Shown here: positions 33,490-41,816 of the stretch, in pieces
Layout: every line of letters begins with the position of its first letter
How positions within the stretch are numbered: the stretch's first letter is position 1
From: Streptomyces megasporus
GTDB lineage: Bacteria > Actinomycetota > Actinomycetes > Streptomycetales > Streptomycetaceae
DNA: 64,000 nt
Direction: 5' to 3'
Assembly (NCBI RefSeq): GCF_000718985.1
Contig: NZ_JODL01000017.1
Coordinates: 1-64,000 of the forward strand
Program-made: the position numbers and the translations under genes
Notes under the pieces: model-generated
Seen by the model: only the letters and a program-made list of their open reading frames with translations
Told to the model about the DNA's origin: nothing
Databases searched by the model: none

Positions 33490-34086
33490 ATGGAGCCGCG
33501 CATCCTGCTCGTCCGGCACGGCCAGACCGAATGGTCCAGGTCCGGCCGGCACACCGGCCGCACCGACGTCCCCCTGCTCGACGAGGGGCGCCGGGCGGCG
33601 ACGAGGCTGGGGGAGCGGCTGCGCGGCGCGCCCTGGAACGGGCTGTCCGACCTCGAGGTCCGCACCAGCCCGCTCGCCCGTGCCCGCCTGACCTGCGAAC
33701 TGGCGGGCTTCGGCGACCGGGCCCGCGAGTGGGACGCGCTGCGGGAGTGGGACTACGGCGCGTACGAGGGGCTGACCACGCCCGACATCCGCGAACGCCT
33801 GGGAACGGACTGGGTCATCTGGCGCGACGGCGTGGTGGACGGCGAGAGCCTGGCCGACCTCGCCGCCCGTGCCGACGAGGTGGTCGCCTGGGCGCGGGCG
33901 GAACACCGGGACGTGCTCCTGTTCGCGCACGGTCACCTGCTCAGGGTGCTGGGCGCGCGCTGGTTGGGGGAGGACCCCGCCTTCGCGATGCGCCTGCGCC
34001 TCGATCCGGGAGCCCTGTCGATCCTGGGATGGGCGTACGGGGAGCCCGCGCTCGAACGCTGGAACGACACGGGTCATCTGGAGTGA
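33490..34086 (+). CDS. histidine phosphatase (phosphoglycerate mutase-like)
   Basis: 198 aa of the histidine phosphatase superfamily. The phosphohistidine motif is [30 protein letters not shown], the second Arg is in [17 protein letters not shown], the catalytic Glu in [10 protein letters not shown] and the second His in [18 protein letters not shown]. This pattern is closer to broad-specificity phosphatases than to the glycolytic mutase. ATG at 33490 has AAAGGA upstream. It is divergent from the nuclease operon. Confidence 0.92.
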   Translation: MEPRILLVRHGQTEWSRSGRHTGRTDVPLLDEGRRAATRLGERLRGAPWNGLSDLEVRTSPLARARLTCELAGFGDRAREWDALREWDYGAYEGLTTPDIRERLGTDWVIWRDGVVDGESLADLAARADEVVAWARAEHRDVLLFAHGHLLRVLGARWLGEDPAFAMRLRLDPGALSILGWAYGEPALERWNDTGHLE

Positions 34087-34608
34087 CGGGCCGCAGCGCG
34101 GCGTCGACACCGATCCGACGGATCGTCAGGTAGGGCGGGCGGCGGCGAGTTCGGCCTCCCCGGCCCGCCCGGTGGTGGCGCCCGGGGCCGGACGGTGAGT
34201 CTCGGACGGACGCGGAAACAGGGCGCGAATGAGCGTCCAAGGGCGTTCCCTCCCCGTCGTACGCCCCCCGTCCGCGCGCGGTGCGCCCGCGGACGACCTC
34301 TCCGGGCTCGAAGCCCGGATCGGTGGGCGAACGGTCGGGACCACGCGGGGGAACACCCGCGCGCAGGCGTGGTCGGGACACCGGTCCCTCGGCCCCCCGC
34401 CCGCCCGCGGCGAGGGCGACGGTGACCGGCGCCAGGGTCGGGACCACACCCACTGCCGCGCGGCCGATACGGCCTGTTATGCCGACAAACGGGATATCCC
34501 ACACGTGATCCGCCGCGCATCGCCATCCTTTGCGGCGGCATCACGCCGTAGCGGTTGACAGGGCGGCTCGTTGCACTCTGTACAGCGACCGCGGAGGAGG
34601 GGTTTCCC
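34087..34608. other. intergenic region with a promoter at its end
   Basis: 520 bp after the histidine phosphatase gene. Open frames here have no family motifs. The only recognised element is the promoter at 34555-34584. Confidence 0.5.
34555..34584 (+). promoter_or_regulatory. consensus housekeeping (HrdB-type) promoter
   Basis: TTGACA at 34555-34560, 18-bp spacer, TGTACA at 34579-34584. This is the best sigma-70-like match noticed in the window. Transcription should start near 34591, only about 18 bases before the TTG start at 34609 and just in front of its GGAGGAGG. Confidence 0.8.
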
Positions 34609-35070
34609 TTGCTGGACACCGGTTACGGAACCGGCAGCCGTCCGACGACCGCCCGGCGCCGCCCCGAGCCGGCCGACGGCGCCGAACCGGCGGAGGCGCC
34701 CTGCGACCTGCCCTGCGACCTGGTGACCGTGCCCGCGCGGCAGGGCCTGGAGGCCGTGGACATCCTGCGCCTGCGCCACAGCGTCGGTCCGGTGCTGCAC
34801 GACGCCGCGGGCGACACCCTCGGCTTCCTGGTGCCGCCCGGCACCGCCGACGACTGGGACCTGCCGGGCAGCGTCTGCGCCCCGACCCACCGGCGAGTCG
34901 GCCCCCTGGCCGACCCGCCGGTCGCCGGCGCCGGGTGGCTGGTGCCGCCGGAGAGCGCGCACACCCGGGTCACCGAACCGGCGCGGCTGCGCGCCGCGCT
35001 GGGCGAGGCGGCCCGCACGATCGCCGCCGCCGAGGGCCGCGTCCGGGGCCGTCCCCGGAGCCCCGCCTGA
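34609..35070 (+). CDS. conserved protein of unknown function
   Basis: 153 aa starting LLDTGYGTGSRPTT, then CDLPCDLVTVPARQGLEAVDILRLRHSVGPVLHDAAGDTLGFLVPPGTADDWDLPGS. No signal peptide, membrane helix or known motif. The TTG at 34609 is chosen because a strong promoter and GGAGGAGG directly precede it; an earlier start would lie in the promoter. It may share a loose likeness with the protein at 28065-28676, but that is weak. A methyltransferase-fold gene follows after 47 bp. Confidence 0.7.
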   Translation: MLDTGYGTGSRPTTARRRPEPADGAEPAEAPCDLPCDLVTVPARQGLEAVDILRLRHSVGPVLHDAAGDTLGFLVPPGTADDWDLPGSVCAPTHRRVGPLADPPVAGAGWLVPPESAHTRVTEPARLRAALGEAARTIAAAEGRVRGRPRSPA

Positions 35071-35117
35071 ACCCCACCCGCGGGCCCGCCCGGCCCGTGG
35101 GAGCGATACTGGTCCGT

Positions 35118-35996
35118 GTGGCGAGGAACGGACGGCGACGCGAGGGCGGCAGGCGGACCAGGGAACCGGTGAGCGAACCGGTCGACGGCGGGCTGGCCCA
35201 GCTCCTGCCGGACCCGGACCGGCCGCGCGCCTGGACCCTGCTCCTCGACGGCGCCCCGCAGTCCCACGTGGACCTCGACGACCCCGCGCACCTGGACTTC
35301 GAGTACCAGCGCAGGCTCGGCCACCTGATCGACCTGGCGGCCCCGCCCGGCCGGCCGCTGCGGGCGCTCCACCTCGGAGGCGGCGCGCTCACCCTCGCCC
35401 GCTACGTCGCCGCCACCCGGCCGCGCTCCACCCAGCAGGTCATCGAGGTGGACGCCGCACTGGTCGCCCTCGTCCGCCGCGAGCTGCCGCTGGAGGGCAC
35501 CTGGCGGATACGGGTGCGCGCCGGCGACGCCCGCGCCGGGCTGGCGAGGATTCCCGACGGCTGGGCCGACCTGGTCGTCGCGGACGTCTTCAGCGGGGCC
35601 CGCACCCCCGCCCACCTGACCAGCGTCGAGTTCCTCGCCGAGATCCGTCGCGTGCTGTGCCCCGGCGGGCTCTACACCGCCAACCTCGCCGACGGGCCGC
35701 CGCTCGCCCACCTGCGCGCGCAGGTGGCCACGGCCGCCGGGACGTTCCCCGAGCTGTGCCTGGTCGCCGACCCCGCCGTGCTGCGCGGACGGCGCTTCGG
35801 CAACGCCGTCCTGGCCGCGTCCGACCGGGAGTTGCCCATCGCCGAACTCACCCGGCGCGCGGCCGGCGACCCGCATCCGGGCCGGGTCGAACACGGCCGG
35901 ACGCTCATCGACTTCACCGGCGGAGCGACCCCCGTCACGGACGCCACCGCGACCCCCTCGCCGCAGCCGCCCGCGCGGGTCTTCCACCGGCGCTGA
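35118..35996 (+). CDS. spermidine-synthase-like protein
   Basis: 292 aa of the spermidine synthase/methyltransferase fold. The glycine-rich motif is ALHLGGGALTLARYVAATRP, an acidic ribose-binding residue follows in QVIEVDAALVALVRRELP, and WADLVVADVFSGARTPAHLTSVEFLAEIRRVLCPGGLYTANLAD matches the family core. The protein probably binds SAM or decarboxylated SAM; actual polyamine synthesis is not shown. GTG at 35118 follows GATACT (-10-like) with no Shine-Dalgarno; GTG at 35169 is an alternative. The C-terminal 20 residues are Thr/Pro-rich. Confidence 0.82.
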   Translation: MARNGRRREGGRRTREPVSEPVDGGLAQLLPDPDRPRAWTLLLDGAPQSHVDLDDPAHLDFEYQRRLGHLIDLAAPPGRPLRALHLGGGALTLARYVAATRPRSTQQVIEVDAALVALVRRELPLEGTWRIRVRAGDARAGLARIPDGWADLVVADVFSGARTPAHLTSVEFLAEIRRVLCPGGLYTANLADGPPLAHLRAQVATAAGTFPELCLVADPAVLRGRRFGNAVLAASDRELPIAELTRRAAGDPHPGRVEHGRTLIDFTGGATPVTDATATPSPQPPARVFHRR

Positions 35997-36060
35997 CCGA
36001 AGCCGTCACCGGCCCCGCGCCCTCCACCGCGGAACCGCCGCCGGCCCCGAGGCACCTTGC

Positions 36061-36606
36061 TCAGCCGCCGTGCTCGTCGATCACCACTCGGGGCGGGGTG
36101 CCGTTCCACATGCAGAAGACGGTCGACGCCTCGTCACCGCGGGTGAAGGTGACCCGTATCCACTGACTCTCCCGCCAGACCCGCATCTCCCACCCGGCGT
36201 GGGGCGTGGCGGACACCAGCGTCGCCGAGTCCGGTCCCAGGTCGAAGGCGACCCGGCCGCCGCGGAGGTTGTGGCTCTCCACGTTCCCGGACGGGGCGTC
36301 CGAACGGTCCCGTGACGGCTCGTCGGCGGTGCGCGAGGGCGTGGCGGAGGGGGAACCCCGTGGAGGTTCGGGGGATTCGGCGGGGCGGGAGGAGTCGGAG
36401 GGTCTGGGACGACGGGTGGAGGCCGTCCTGGGTTCGGCGGTCGGGGACGGCGAGAGCGACGGCGCCGGCTGCCCGGAGATGGTCGGGACGCGCGGCGGAT
36501 CGTAGGAGGTGCCCGACACCACGGTGTGCACCCCGTACCAGGACAGCGTCACCCCCGCCCCGGTGGCCAGCGCCCACGCTCCCACGTGGACCAGTCCTCG
36601 TCGCAT
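36061..36606 (-). CDS. membrane-anchored protein with Ser/Pro-rich linker
   Basis: 181 aa. One N-terminal transmembrane helix (LVHVGAWALATGAGVTLSWYGV), then a Ser/Pro/Arg-rich linker of about 75 residues, then a small beta-rich extracytoplasmic domain (VAFDLGPDSATLVSATPHAGWEMRVWRESQWIRVTFTRGDEASTVFCMWNG). ATG at 36606 with GAGG eight bases upstream. It is divergent from the response regulator gene, 97 bp away, so it may be a target or sensor partner. No known family. Confidence 0.8.
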   Translation of the reverse strand: MRRGLVHVGAWALATGAGVTLSWYGVHTVVSGTSYDPPRVPTISGQPAPSLSPSPTAEPRTASTRRPRPSDSSRPAESPEPPRGSPSATPSRTADEPSRDRSDAPSGNVESHNLRGGRVAFDLGPDSATLVSATPHAGWEMRVWRESQWIRVTFTRGDEASTVFCMWNGTPPRVVIDEHGG

Positions 36607-36703
36607 TCCGCGCACCTCACCCGTTCTCCTCGCGTCCGTTCCCGGTCCGCCGCCCTCGCGGGCATCTCCTTGACGTGTCCGCGCATGCCGTAACGTGCCG
36701 CCC

Positions 36704-37447
36704 ATGGCCCGAGTTCTCGTCGTCGAGGATGACCAGTTCGTGCGTTCCGCCCTCATCCGGCACCTGACGGACGCCTCCCATACCGTACGCAGTGTCGCGA
36801 CGGCCCTGGAAGCGCTGCGGGAGGTCGCCCACCACGAGTTCGACGTGGTGATCCTCGACCTCGGACTGCCCGACCTCGACGGGGCCGAGGCGCTGAAGAT
36901 GCTGCGCGGGATCACCCAGGTCCCGGTGATCGTGGCCACGGCGCGGGACGACGAGACGGAGATCGTCCGGCTGCTCAACGACGGTGCCGACGACTACCTG
37001 GTGAAACCGTTCTCCGTGGAGCACCTGTCCGCCCGGATGGCCGCCGTGCTGCGCCGCGCGCGCGGCGGCGCTCAGGGCGGGGCGGGCGCGGACCGGGTGA
37101 TACGGGTCGGCGGGCTGGCCGTGGACCCGCTGCGCCGGCGGGCCGTGCTCGACGGCCGGACCCTGGAGCTGACCCGCCGCGAGTTCGACCTGCTGGCCTT
37201 CCTGGCGCAGCGCCCCGGTGTCGTCGTGGCGCGCCGGGAACTGCTGGCCGAGGTCTGGCAACAGAGCTACGGCGACGACCAGACCGTCGACGTCCACCTG
37301 TCCTGGCTGCGCCGGAAGCTCGGCGAGACGGCCGCCAACCCGCGCTACCTCCACACGCTGCGCGGGGTGGGCGTCAAACTGGAACCCCCGCAGGAACCCC
37401 CGCGGGAGACCGCGAGGGACCTCCCGCACTCCTCCCCCAGACGCTGA
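36704..37447 (+). CDS. OmpR-type response regulator
   Basis: 247 aa. The receiver has acidic pocket VVEDD, phosphoacceptor Asp52 in VVILDLGLPDLDG, and Lys in DDYLVKPFSVEHL. The winged-helix output ends in DQTVDVHLSWLRRKLGETAANPRYLHTLRGVGVKL. ATG at 36704 has a -10-like TAACGT seven bases before it and no Shine-Dalgarno, pointing to a leaderless mRNA. The cognate kinase follows after 27 bp. Confidence 0.93.
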   Translation: MARVLVVEDDQFVRSALIRHLTDASHTVRSVATALEALREVAHHEFDVVILDLGLPDLDGAEALKMLRGITQVPVIVATARDDETEIVRLLNDGADDYLVKPFSVEHLSARMAAVLRRARGGAQGGAGADRVIRVGGLAVDPLRRRAVLDGRTLELTRREFDLLAFLAQRPGVVVARRELLAEVWQQSYGDDQTVDVHLSWLRRKLGETAANPRYLHTLRGVGVKLEPPQEPPRETARDLPHSSPRR

Positions 37448-37474
37448 GGGCGACACCGTGGAGGGGAGCGGCGG

Positions 37475-38854
37475 ATGAGGTGGGCGCTGGTCAAGGTGTG
37501 CATCGCCGTGACCGCGATGGTCGTGGTCGCCTTCGCGGTGCCGCTCGCGCTGGTCGTCAAGGAGATGGCCCGTGACCGCGCCTTCGCGGGCGCCGAACGG
37601 CTGGCCGCCACCGTCATCCCCGTGCTGGCCATCACCGGCGACAGCGACCAGCTCGACCGGGCGCTGGCCGGCACCCCGGCGGGAACCGACGGACGGATCG
37701 CGGTGTACGCGCCCTCCGCCCAGGGGGGCGACGCCCCCGCGTTCGGCAGACGACGGGTGTCCGACGAGGACATGGGGGCCGTCGCCAGGTTGGAGGGGGC
37801 CACCGTCATCCCGGTCGAGGGCGGATTCGCGCTGCTCCAGCCGGTCGTCACCACCAGGACCGTGGTGATCGAGGTGTTCGTGCCGGAGGAGGAGGTCACC
37901 AATGGCGTCGCCACCGCCTGGCTCGTCCTCGCCGGGACCGGACTCGCCCTCGTCGTCGCCTCCGTCGTCATCGCCGACCGGCTCGGCACCCGGATGGTCG
38001 GCGCCGCCGAGCGGCTGGCCCGGGCCGCCAGGGAACTGGGCGCCGGCCGGCTGGCGGTGCGGGTCCCGGTGGAGGGGCCGGCCGAACTGCGGTGGGCCGC
38101 CGCCGCGTTCAACTCCATGGCCGATCAGGTCGCCCAACTCCTCGCCAACGAACGCGAGTTGGCCGCCGATCTCTCCCACCGGCTGCGCACGCCCCTGACC
38201 GTGCTCCGCCTCAACGCCGCCTCACTCGGCGACGGCGACGCCGCCGAGCAGACGCGCGAGGCCGTCGCGCAACTGGAGCGCGAGGTGGACCACATCATCC
38301 GGACCGCCCGCGAACAGCGGACCCAGCCCCCGGGAGCGCCGGGTGCCGGAGCCGGCTGCGACGCCTCCGAGGTGATCCGCGAGAGGATGGACTTCTGGTC
38401 CGCGCTCGCCGAGGACGAGGGGCGCGAGGTGCGGCTGGCCGGTGTCGAGGAACCCGTTCACGTGCCCGTTGCCCGAGCCGAACTCGCCGCCGCCCTCGAC
38501 GCGTTGCTCGGCAACGTCTTCCGACACACCCCCGAGGGCACGGCGTTCGCGGTGGATGTGCACCACAGGGCCGCCGGCGACTCGGTGATCGTGCTGGTCT
38601 CCGACGCCGGGCCGGGCATCGACGACCCGGACGCGGCGCTGCGCCGAGGCCACGGCGACGGCGGGCCCGGTTCGACGGGGCTGGGGCTGGACATCGTGCG
38701 GCGCGTGGCGGAGTCCACCGGCGGCGACGTGCGGATCGGCCGCTCGGTGCTCGGGGGGACGGAGGTCCGTGTCTGGCTCTCCCTGGGCGGGGCGCCGACC
38801 GAGGACGCGGAGCGCCGCCGCGGACACAGGATGCGACGGCGCGCACGCCGATAG
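37475..38854 (+). CDS. sensor histidine kinase
   Basis: 459 aa. Two transmembrane helices (about 7-28 and 148-166) flank a periplasm-side sensor of about 115 residues, followed by HAMP (RLGTRMVGAAERLARAARELGAGRLAVRV). Phosphoacceptor His235 is in DLSHRLRTPLTVLRL, and the ATPase has LLGNVFRHTPEG (N box), SDAGPGIDDPD and GSTGLGLDIVRRVAESTGG. ATG at 37475 follows GGAGCGGCGG. It pairs with the regulator just upstream. Signal unknown. Confidence 0.93.
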   Translation: MRWALVKVCIAVTAMVVVAFAVPLALVVKEMARDRAFAGAERLAATVIPVLAITGDSDQLDRALAGTPAGTDGRIAVYAPSAQGGDAPAFGRRRVSDEDMGAVARLEGATVIPVEGGFALLQPVVTTRTVVIEVFVPEEEVTNGVATAWLVLAGTGLALVVASVVIADRLGTRMVGAAERLARAARELGAGRLAVRVPVEGPAELRWAAAAFNSMADQVAQLLANERELAADLSHRLRTPLTVLRLNAASLGDGDAAEQTREAVAQLEREVDHIIRTAREQRTQPPGAPGAGAGCDASEVIRERMDFWSALAEDEGREVRLAGVEEPVHVPVARAELAAALDALLGNVFRHTPEGTAFAVDVHHRAAGDSVIVLVSDAGPGIDDPDAALRRGHGDGGPGSTGLGLDIVRRVAESTGGDVRIGRSVLGGTEVRVWLSLGGAPTEDAERRRGHRMRRRARR

Positions 38855-38885
38855 TGGCGGTTCCTGAGCCGTTCCGTAGGGCCGG

Positions 38886-38907
38886 CTTAAGGGAGGCATA
38901 AGTCCCG
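38886..38907. promoter_or_regulatory. 11-bp direct repeat, candidate response-regulator box
   Basis: CTTAAGGGAGG at 38886-38896 and CATAAGTCCCG at 38897-38907 share (C)NTAAG spaced by 11 bp, one helical turn. OmpR/PhoB-type regulators bind such head-to-tail sites. It lies after the kinase gene and upstream of a possible target at 39000, about 45 bp before a -10-like TAGCGT (38951-38956). Confidence 0.5.
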
Positions 38908-38999
38908 GACGCCGTGTCCGGATCGGGCGGTTCGCCGGATTCGGAGTCGCTAGCGTGCTCCTTGGTCCACCTTCCCCCACCGGACCGAGGCAGGAGCGG

Positions 39000-39512
39000 A
39001 TGAGGAGCATCGCCGTACAGCGGCGCCGTCCGAACGGGCGGCGACAGTCGGTCGCCGACGCGGTCGCGGCGGCGATCGTCGCGGTCGGAGGACTCGTCCT
39101 GGCGGGCGCGGTGACGGCGGGCCCGCAGGACGCGCCGGACGCCGCGACAGGCACCGTCGGAGTCCACGGCCCCGCGTACGACGGCACGGAGGAGGGCCCG
39201 CGCGGGTCCGCTCTCCGGCACCTCCTCTGGCACTCCCGCCTCACAGGGCCCGCGGGCCCCGTGTACGGCCACCCCCCACGACAGGCGGGGCGCAGCGGTC
39301 TCCACCCCCCACACCCGCTGCGCCCCGCCCACACCGTCGGCCGCTCCCCCGTCGGTCGCTCTCTTTGTCAGTCGGCGACCGGCTCCCGCACCGCGTCGGG
39401 CTCCTGGAGCACGCCGGTCCGGGCGACCTGCGCGTACCACAGGGCGCTGGACTTGGGGATCCGCGCCAGGGTCTCGAAGTCCACGTACACCGCGCCGAAC
39501 CGCTTGCTGTAG
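39000..39512 (+). CDS. possible small exported protein, doubtful 3' end
   Basis: Starts ATG at 39000 after GAGG and AGGAG, with a basic N-terminus [37 protein letters not shown] that looks like a signal peptide. Beyond about residue 60 the sequence is low-complexity. The frame crosses a terminator hairpin (39284-39329) and runs 145 bp antisense into the beta-glucosidase gene. A real but truncated or frameshifted short secreted protein, under control of the neighbouring two-component system, is the best reading. Confidence 0.4.
   Translation: MRSIAVQRRRPNGRRQSVADAVAAAIVAVGGLVLAGAVTAGPQDAPDAATGTVGVHGPAYDGTEEGPRGSALRHLLWHSRLTGPAGPVYGHPPRQAGRSGLHPPHPLRPAHTVGRSPVGRSLCQSATGSRTASGSWSTPVRATCAYHRALDLGIRARVSKSTYTAPNRLL
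39284..39329 (-). terminator. terminator downstream of the beta-glucosidase gene
   Basis: 15-bp perfect stem, 39284-39298 with 39315-39329, with a 16-nt loop. It lies 39 bp beyond the beta-glucosidase stop and could act on both strands. Confidence 0.75.
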
Positions 39513-40798
39513 CCGTAGGCCCACTCGAAGTTGTCCAGCAGGGACCACAGGAAGTAGCCCCGCACGTCGGCGCCGTCGGCGATCGCCCGCTGCACGGTGC
39601 CCAGGTGGCTGTGGAGGTAGGCGACGCGGTCGGGGTCGTGGACGGTGCCGTCGGGGGACGGCTTGTCGTCGCAGGCCATGCCGTTCTCGGTGATGTACAG
39701 CGGGATGCCGCCGGTCTCGCGGTGGTAGCGCATGAGCAGGTCGTGCAGGCCGGTCGGGTCGATCGTCCAGCCCATGTCGGTGGTCTCGCCGGGGGTCTGG
39801 TGGAAGGCGATGTCGTCCGAGGCGGGCCACGGGGACTGCTCGCCGCCGCCGTGCCCGTCCCGGCGCGGCAGCTTCCGGTCGGCGGAGGCGGACACCAGGG
39901 TGGGCGTGTAGTAGTTGATGCCCAGCGCGTCCAGCGGCTGGTGGGCGTGGGCCAGGTCGCCGTCCTTGACGAAGCTCCAGTCGGTCAGGCGCGAGGTGTC
40001 CTGGATCAGGTCCTCGTCGTACACGCCGCGCAGCATCGGCCCGTCGAAGATCCGGTTGGCCAGGGCGTCGATGCGGCGCCGGGCGTCGAGGTCCTCGGGG
40101 GCGTCGGTGAGGGCGCGCACCGCGGCCGGGTTGATGCTGACGCCGATCTGGGCGCGACCGGGGAGGGCGGCGCGCAGCGCCTGGACGCCCAGGCCGTGGG
40201 CGAGGTTGAGGTGGTGGGCGGCGCGCAGCACGGCCGTGTGGTCGGTGCGGCCGGGGGCGTGCACGCCGGAGCCGTAGCCGAGGAAGGCCGAGCACCAGGG
40301 CTCGTTGAGGGTGGTCCACCGCTCCACCCGGTCGCCGAGCGCGTCGGCGACCAGCGAGGCGTACTCCGCGAACCGCTCCGCGGTGGCGCGCTCCGGCCAG
40401 CCGCCCGTGTCCTCCAACTCCTGGGGAAGATCCCAGTGGTAGAGGGTGATCCAGGGGGTGATGCCCTTCTCCAGCAGCTCGTCGACGAGCGAGCGGTAGA
40501 AGTCCAGGCCGCGCTGGACGGCGGGGCCGCGGCCGGTCGGCTGGACCCGGGACCAGGAGATGGAGAAACGGTAGGCGTTCAGGTTGAGGTCGGCCATGAG
40601 CCGCACGTCGTCGCGCCAGCGGTGGTAGTGGTCCACGGCGACGTCACCGGTGTCGCCTCCGAGGACCTTGCCCGGCGTGCGGCAGAAGGTGTCCCAGATC
40701 GACGGTGTGCGGCCGTCCTCGTCGGCGGCGCCCTCGATCTGGTAGGCGGAGGTGGCCGAGCCGAAGAGGAAGTCGGCGGGGAAAGCGGAATGGCTCAT
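39368..40798 (-). CDS. bglC: GH1 beta-glucosidase (BglC-type)
   Basis: 476 aa cytoplasmic enzyme that hydrolyses imported cellobiose to glucose. GH1 motifs: [15 protein letters not shown] at the start, acid/base Glu166 in [13 protein letters not shown], nucleophile Glu371 in [11 protein letters not shown] and a C-terminal [18 protein letters not shown]. No signal peptide, as expected. ATG at 40798. A CebR palindrome at 40800-40813 overlaps its ribosome-binding GGGAG, so repressor binding would block this region directly. It is 70 bp after cebG. Confidence 0.95.
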   Translation of the reverse strand: MSHSAFPADFLFGSATSAYQIEGAADEDGRTPSIWDTFCRTPGKVLGGDTGDVAVDHYHRWRDDVRLMADLNLNAYRFSISWSRVQPTGRGPAVQRGLDFYRSLVDELLEKGITPWITLYHWDLPQELEDTGGWPERATAERFAEYASLVADALGDRVERWTTLNEPWCSAFLGYGSGVHAPGRTDHTAVLRAAHHLNLAHGLGVQALRAALPGRAQIGVSINPAAVRALTDAPEDLDARRRIDALANRIFDGPMLRGVYDEDLIQDTSRLTDWSFVKDGDLAHAHQPLDALGINYYTPTLVSASADRKLPRRDGHGGGEQSPWPASDDIAFHQTPGETTDMGWTIDPTGLHDLLMRYHRETGGIPLYITENGMACDDKPSPDGTVHDPDRVAYLHSHLGTVQRAIADGADVRGYFLWSLLDNFEWAYGYSKRFGAVYVDFETLARIPKSSALWYAQVARTGVLQEPDAVREPVAD

Positions 40799-40799
40799 A

Positions 40800-40813
40800 T
40801 GGGAGCGCTCCCA
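40800..40813. promoter_or_regulatory. CebR operator at the bglC start
   Basis: Perfect 14-bp palindrome TGGGAGCGCTCCCA, the known CebR binding sequence in Streptomyces. It begins 2 bp before the bglC ATG. Confidence 0.92.
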
Positions 40814-40868
40814 TCAAAGGTCGTACGGATATGAGGGGGTGGGGGGTGGGACGGGGGGAGGCGGGCCG

Positions 40869-41816
40869 TCAGCCCTTGACGGCCCCCTGCATGATGCCGC
40901 CGACGATCTGCTTGCCGAAGACGGTGAGCACCAACAGCAGGGGAAGGGTGCCGAGCAGGGCGCCCGCCATGATGACCGACTGGTCGGGGACATAGCCGCG
41001 GCCCAGGCCGGTCAGGGCGACCTGGACGGTCGGGTTCTGCTGGTTCAGCGCGATGATCGGCCAGAAGAAGTCGTTCCAGGCCATCACGAAGGTCAGCATG
41101 CCGAGCACGGCCATCGCGGGCCGGGCGGCGGGGAAGACCACGTGCCACAGGACGCGCAGACTGCTCGCGCCGTCCACCCGCGCGGCCTCGATCAGCTCCG
41201 TCGGCAGCGCCTCCAGCAGGTACTGCCGCATGAAGAACACGCCGAAGGCGCTGACGAGGGTCGGCAGGATGACGGCCTGGAGCTGGTTGGTCCACTCCAG
41301 TTCGGCGATCGCCATGAACAGCGGCACCACGCTGAGCTGCGGGGGGACCATCATGGTGCCGATCGTCAGCATCAGCAGGAGGTTGCGGAACCGGAACCGC
41401 AGCTTGGCGAAGGCGAATCCGGCGATCGTCCCGAACAGCACGGTGCCGGCCGCGATCGATCCGGCGACGATCGTGGTGTTGAGCAGCGCCAGACCCATGT
41501 TGGCGTCGGTCCAGGCGGTCTCCAGGTTCTTGAAGAGGTTGCCGCCGAACCAGAAGGGCGGCGGCGTCTCCGCGAGCCGGGTGTTGTTGCGGGAGGCGGC
41601 CACGGCCGTCCAGAACAGCGGGAACAGCGCGATCACGGTGACGACGATCAGCACCGCGTACGTCAGCCTGCCGCCGTGGTGCTGCCCGCCGGCGCTGCCG
41701 GCCCGCCCCCGTGAGAGCTTGCCGCCGCCGCGGGGGGTCGGTCCGGGGCGGTCGCCCCCGGAGCCGGGCGCCGTGGTGCGTCCGGCGGGCGCGGGGTCGG
41801 ACTTCAGCACGCTCAT
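40869..41816 (-). CDS. cebG: cellobiose/cellotriose ABC permease (CebG-type)
   Basis: 315 aa inner-membrane protein. A Gly/Pro-rich N-terminal tail precedes six helices starting at AVLIVVTVIALFPLFW. The coupling-loop EAA motif is EAARVDGASSLRVLWHVVFPAARPAMAVLG. It pairs with CebF. ATG at 41816 shares ATGA with the cebF stop. The energising ATPase (MsiK in Streptomyces) is encoded elsewhere, and I see none in this operon. Confidence 0.92.
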   Translation of the reverse strand: MSVLKSDPAPAGRTTAPGSGGDRPGPTPRGGGKLSRGRAGSAGGQHHGGRLTYAVLIVVTVIALFPLFWTAVAASRNNTRLAETPPPFWFGGNLFKNLETAWTDANMGLALLNTTIVAGSIAAGTVLFGTIAGFAFAKLRFRFRNLLLMLTIGTMMVPPQLSVVPLFMAIAELEWTNQLQAVILPTLVSAFGVFFMRQYLLEALPTELIEAARVDGASSLRVLWHVVFPAARPAMAVLGMLTFVMAWNDFFWPIIALNQQNPTVQVALTGLGRGYVPDQSVIMAGALLGTLPLLLVLTVFGKQIVGGIMQGAVKG

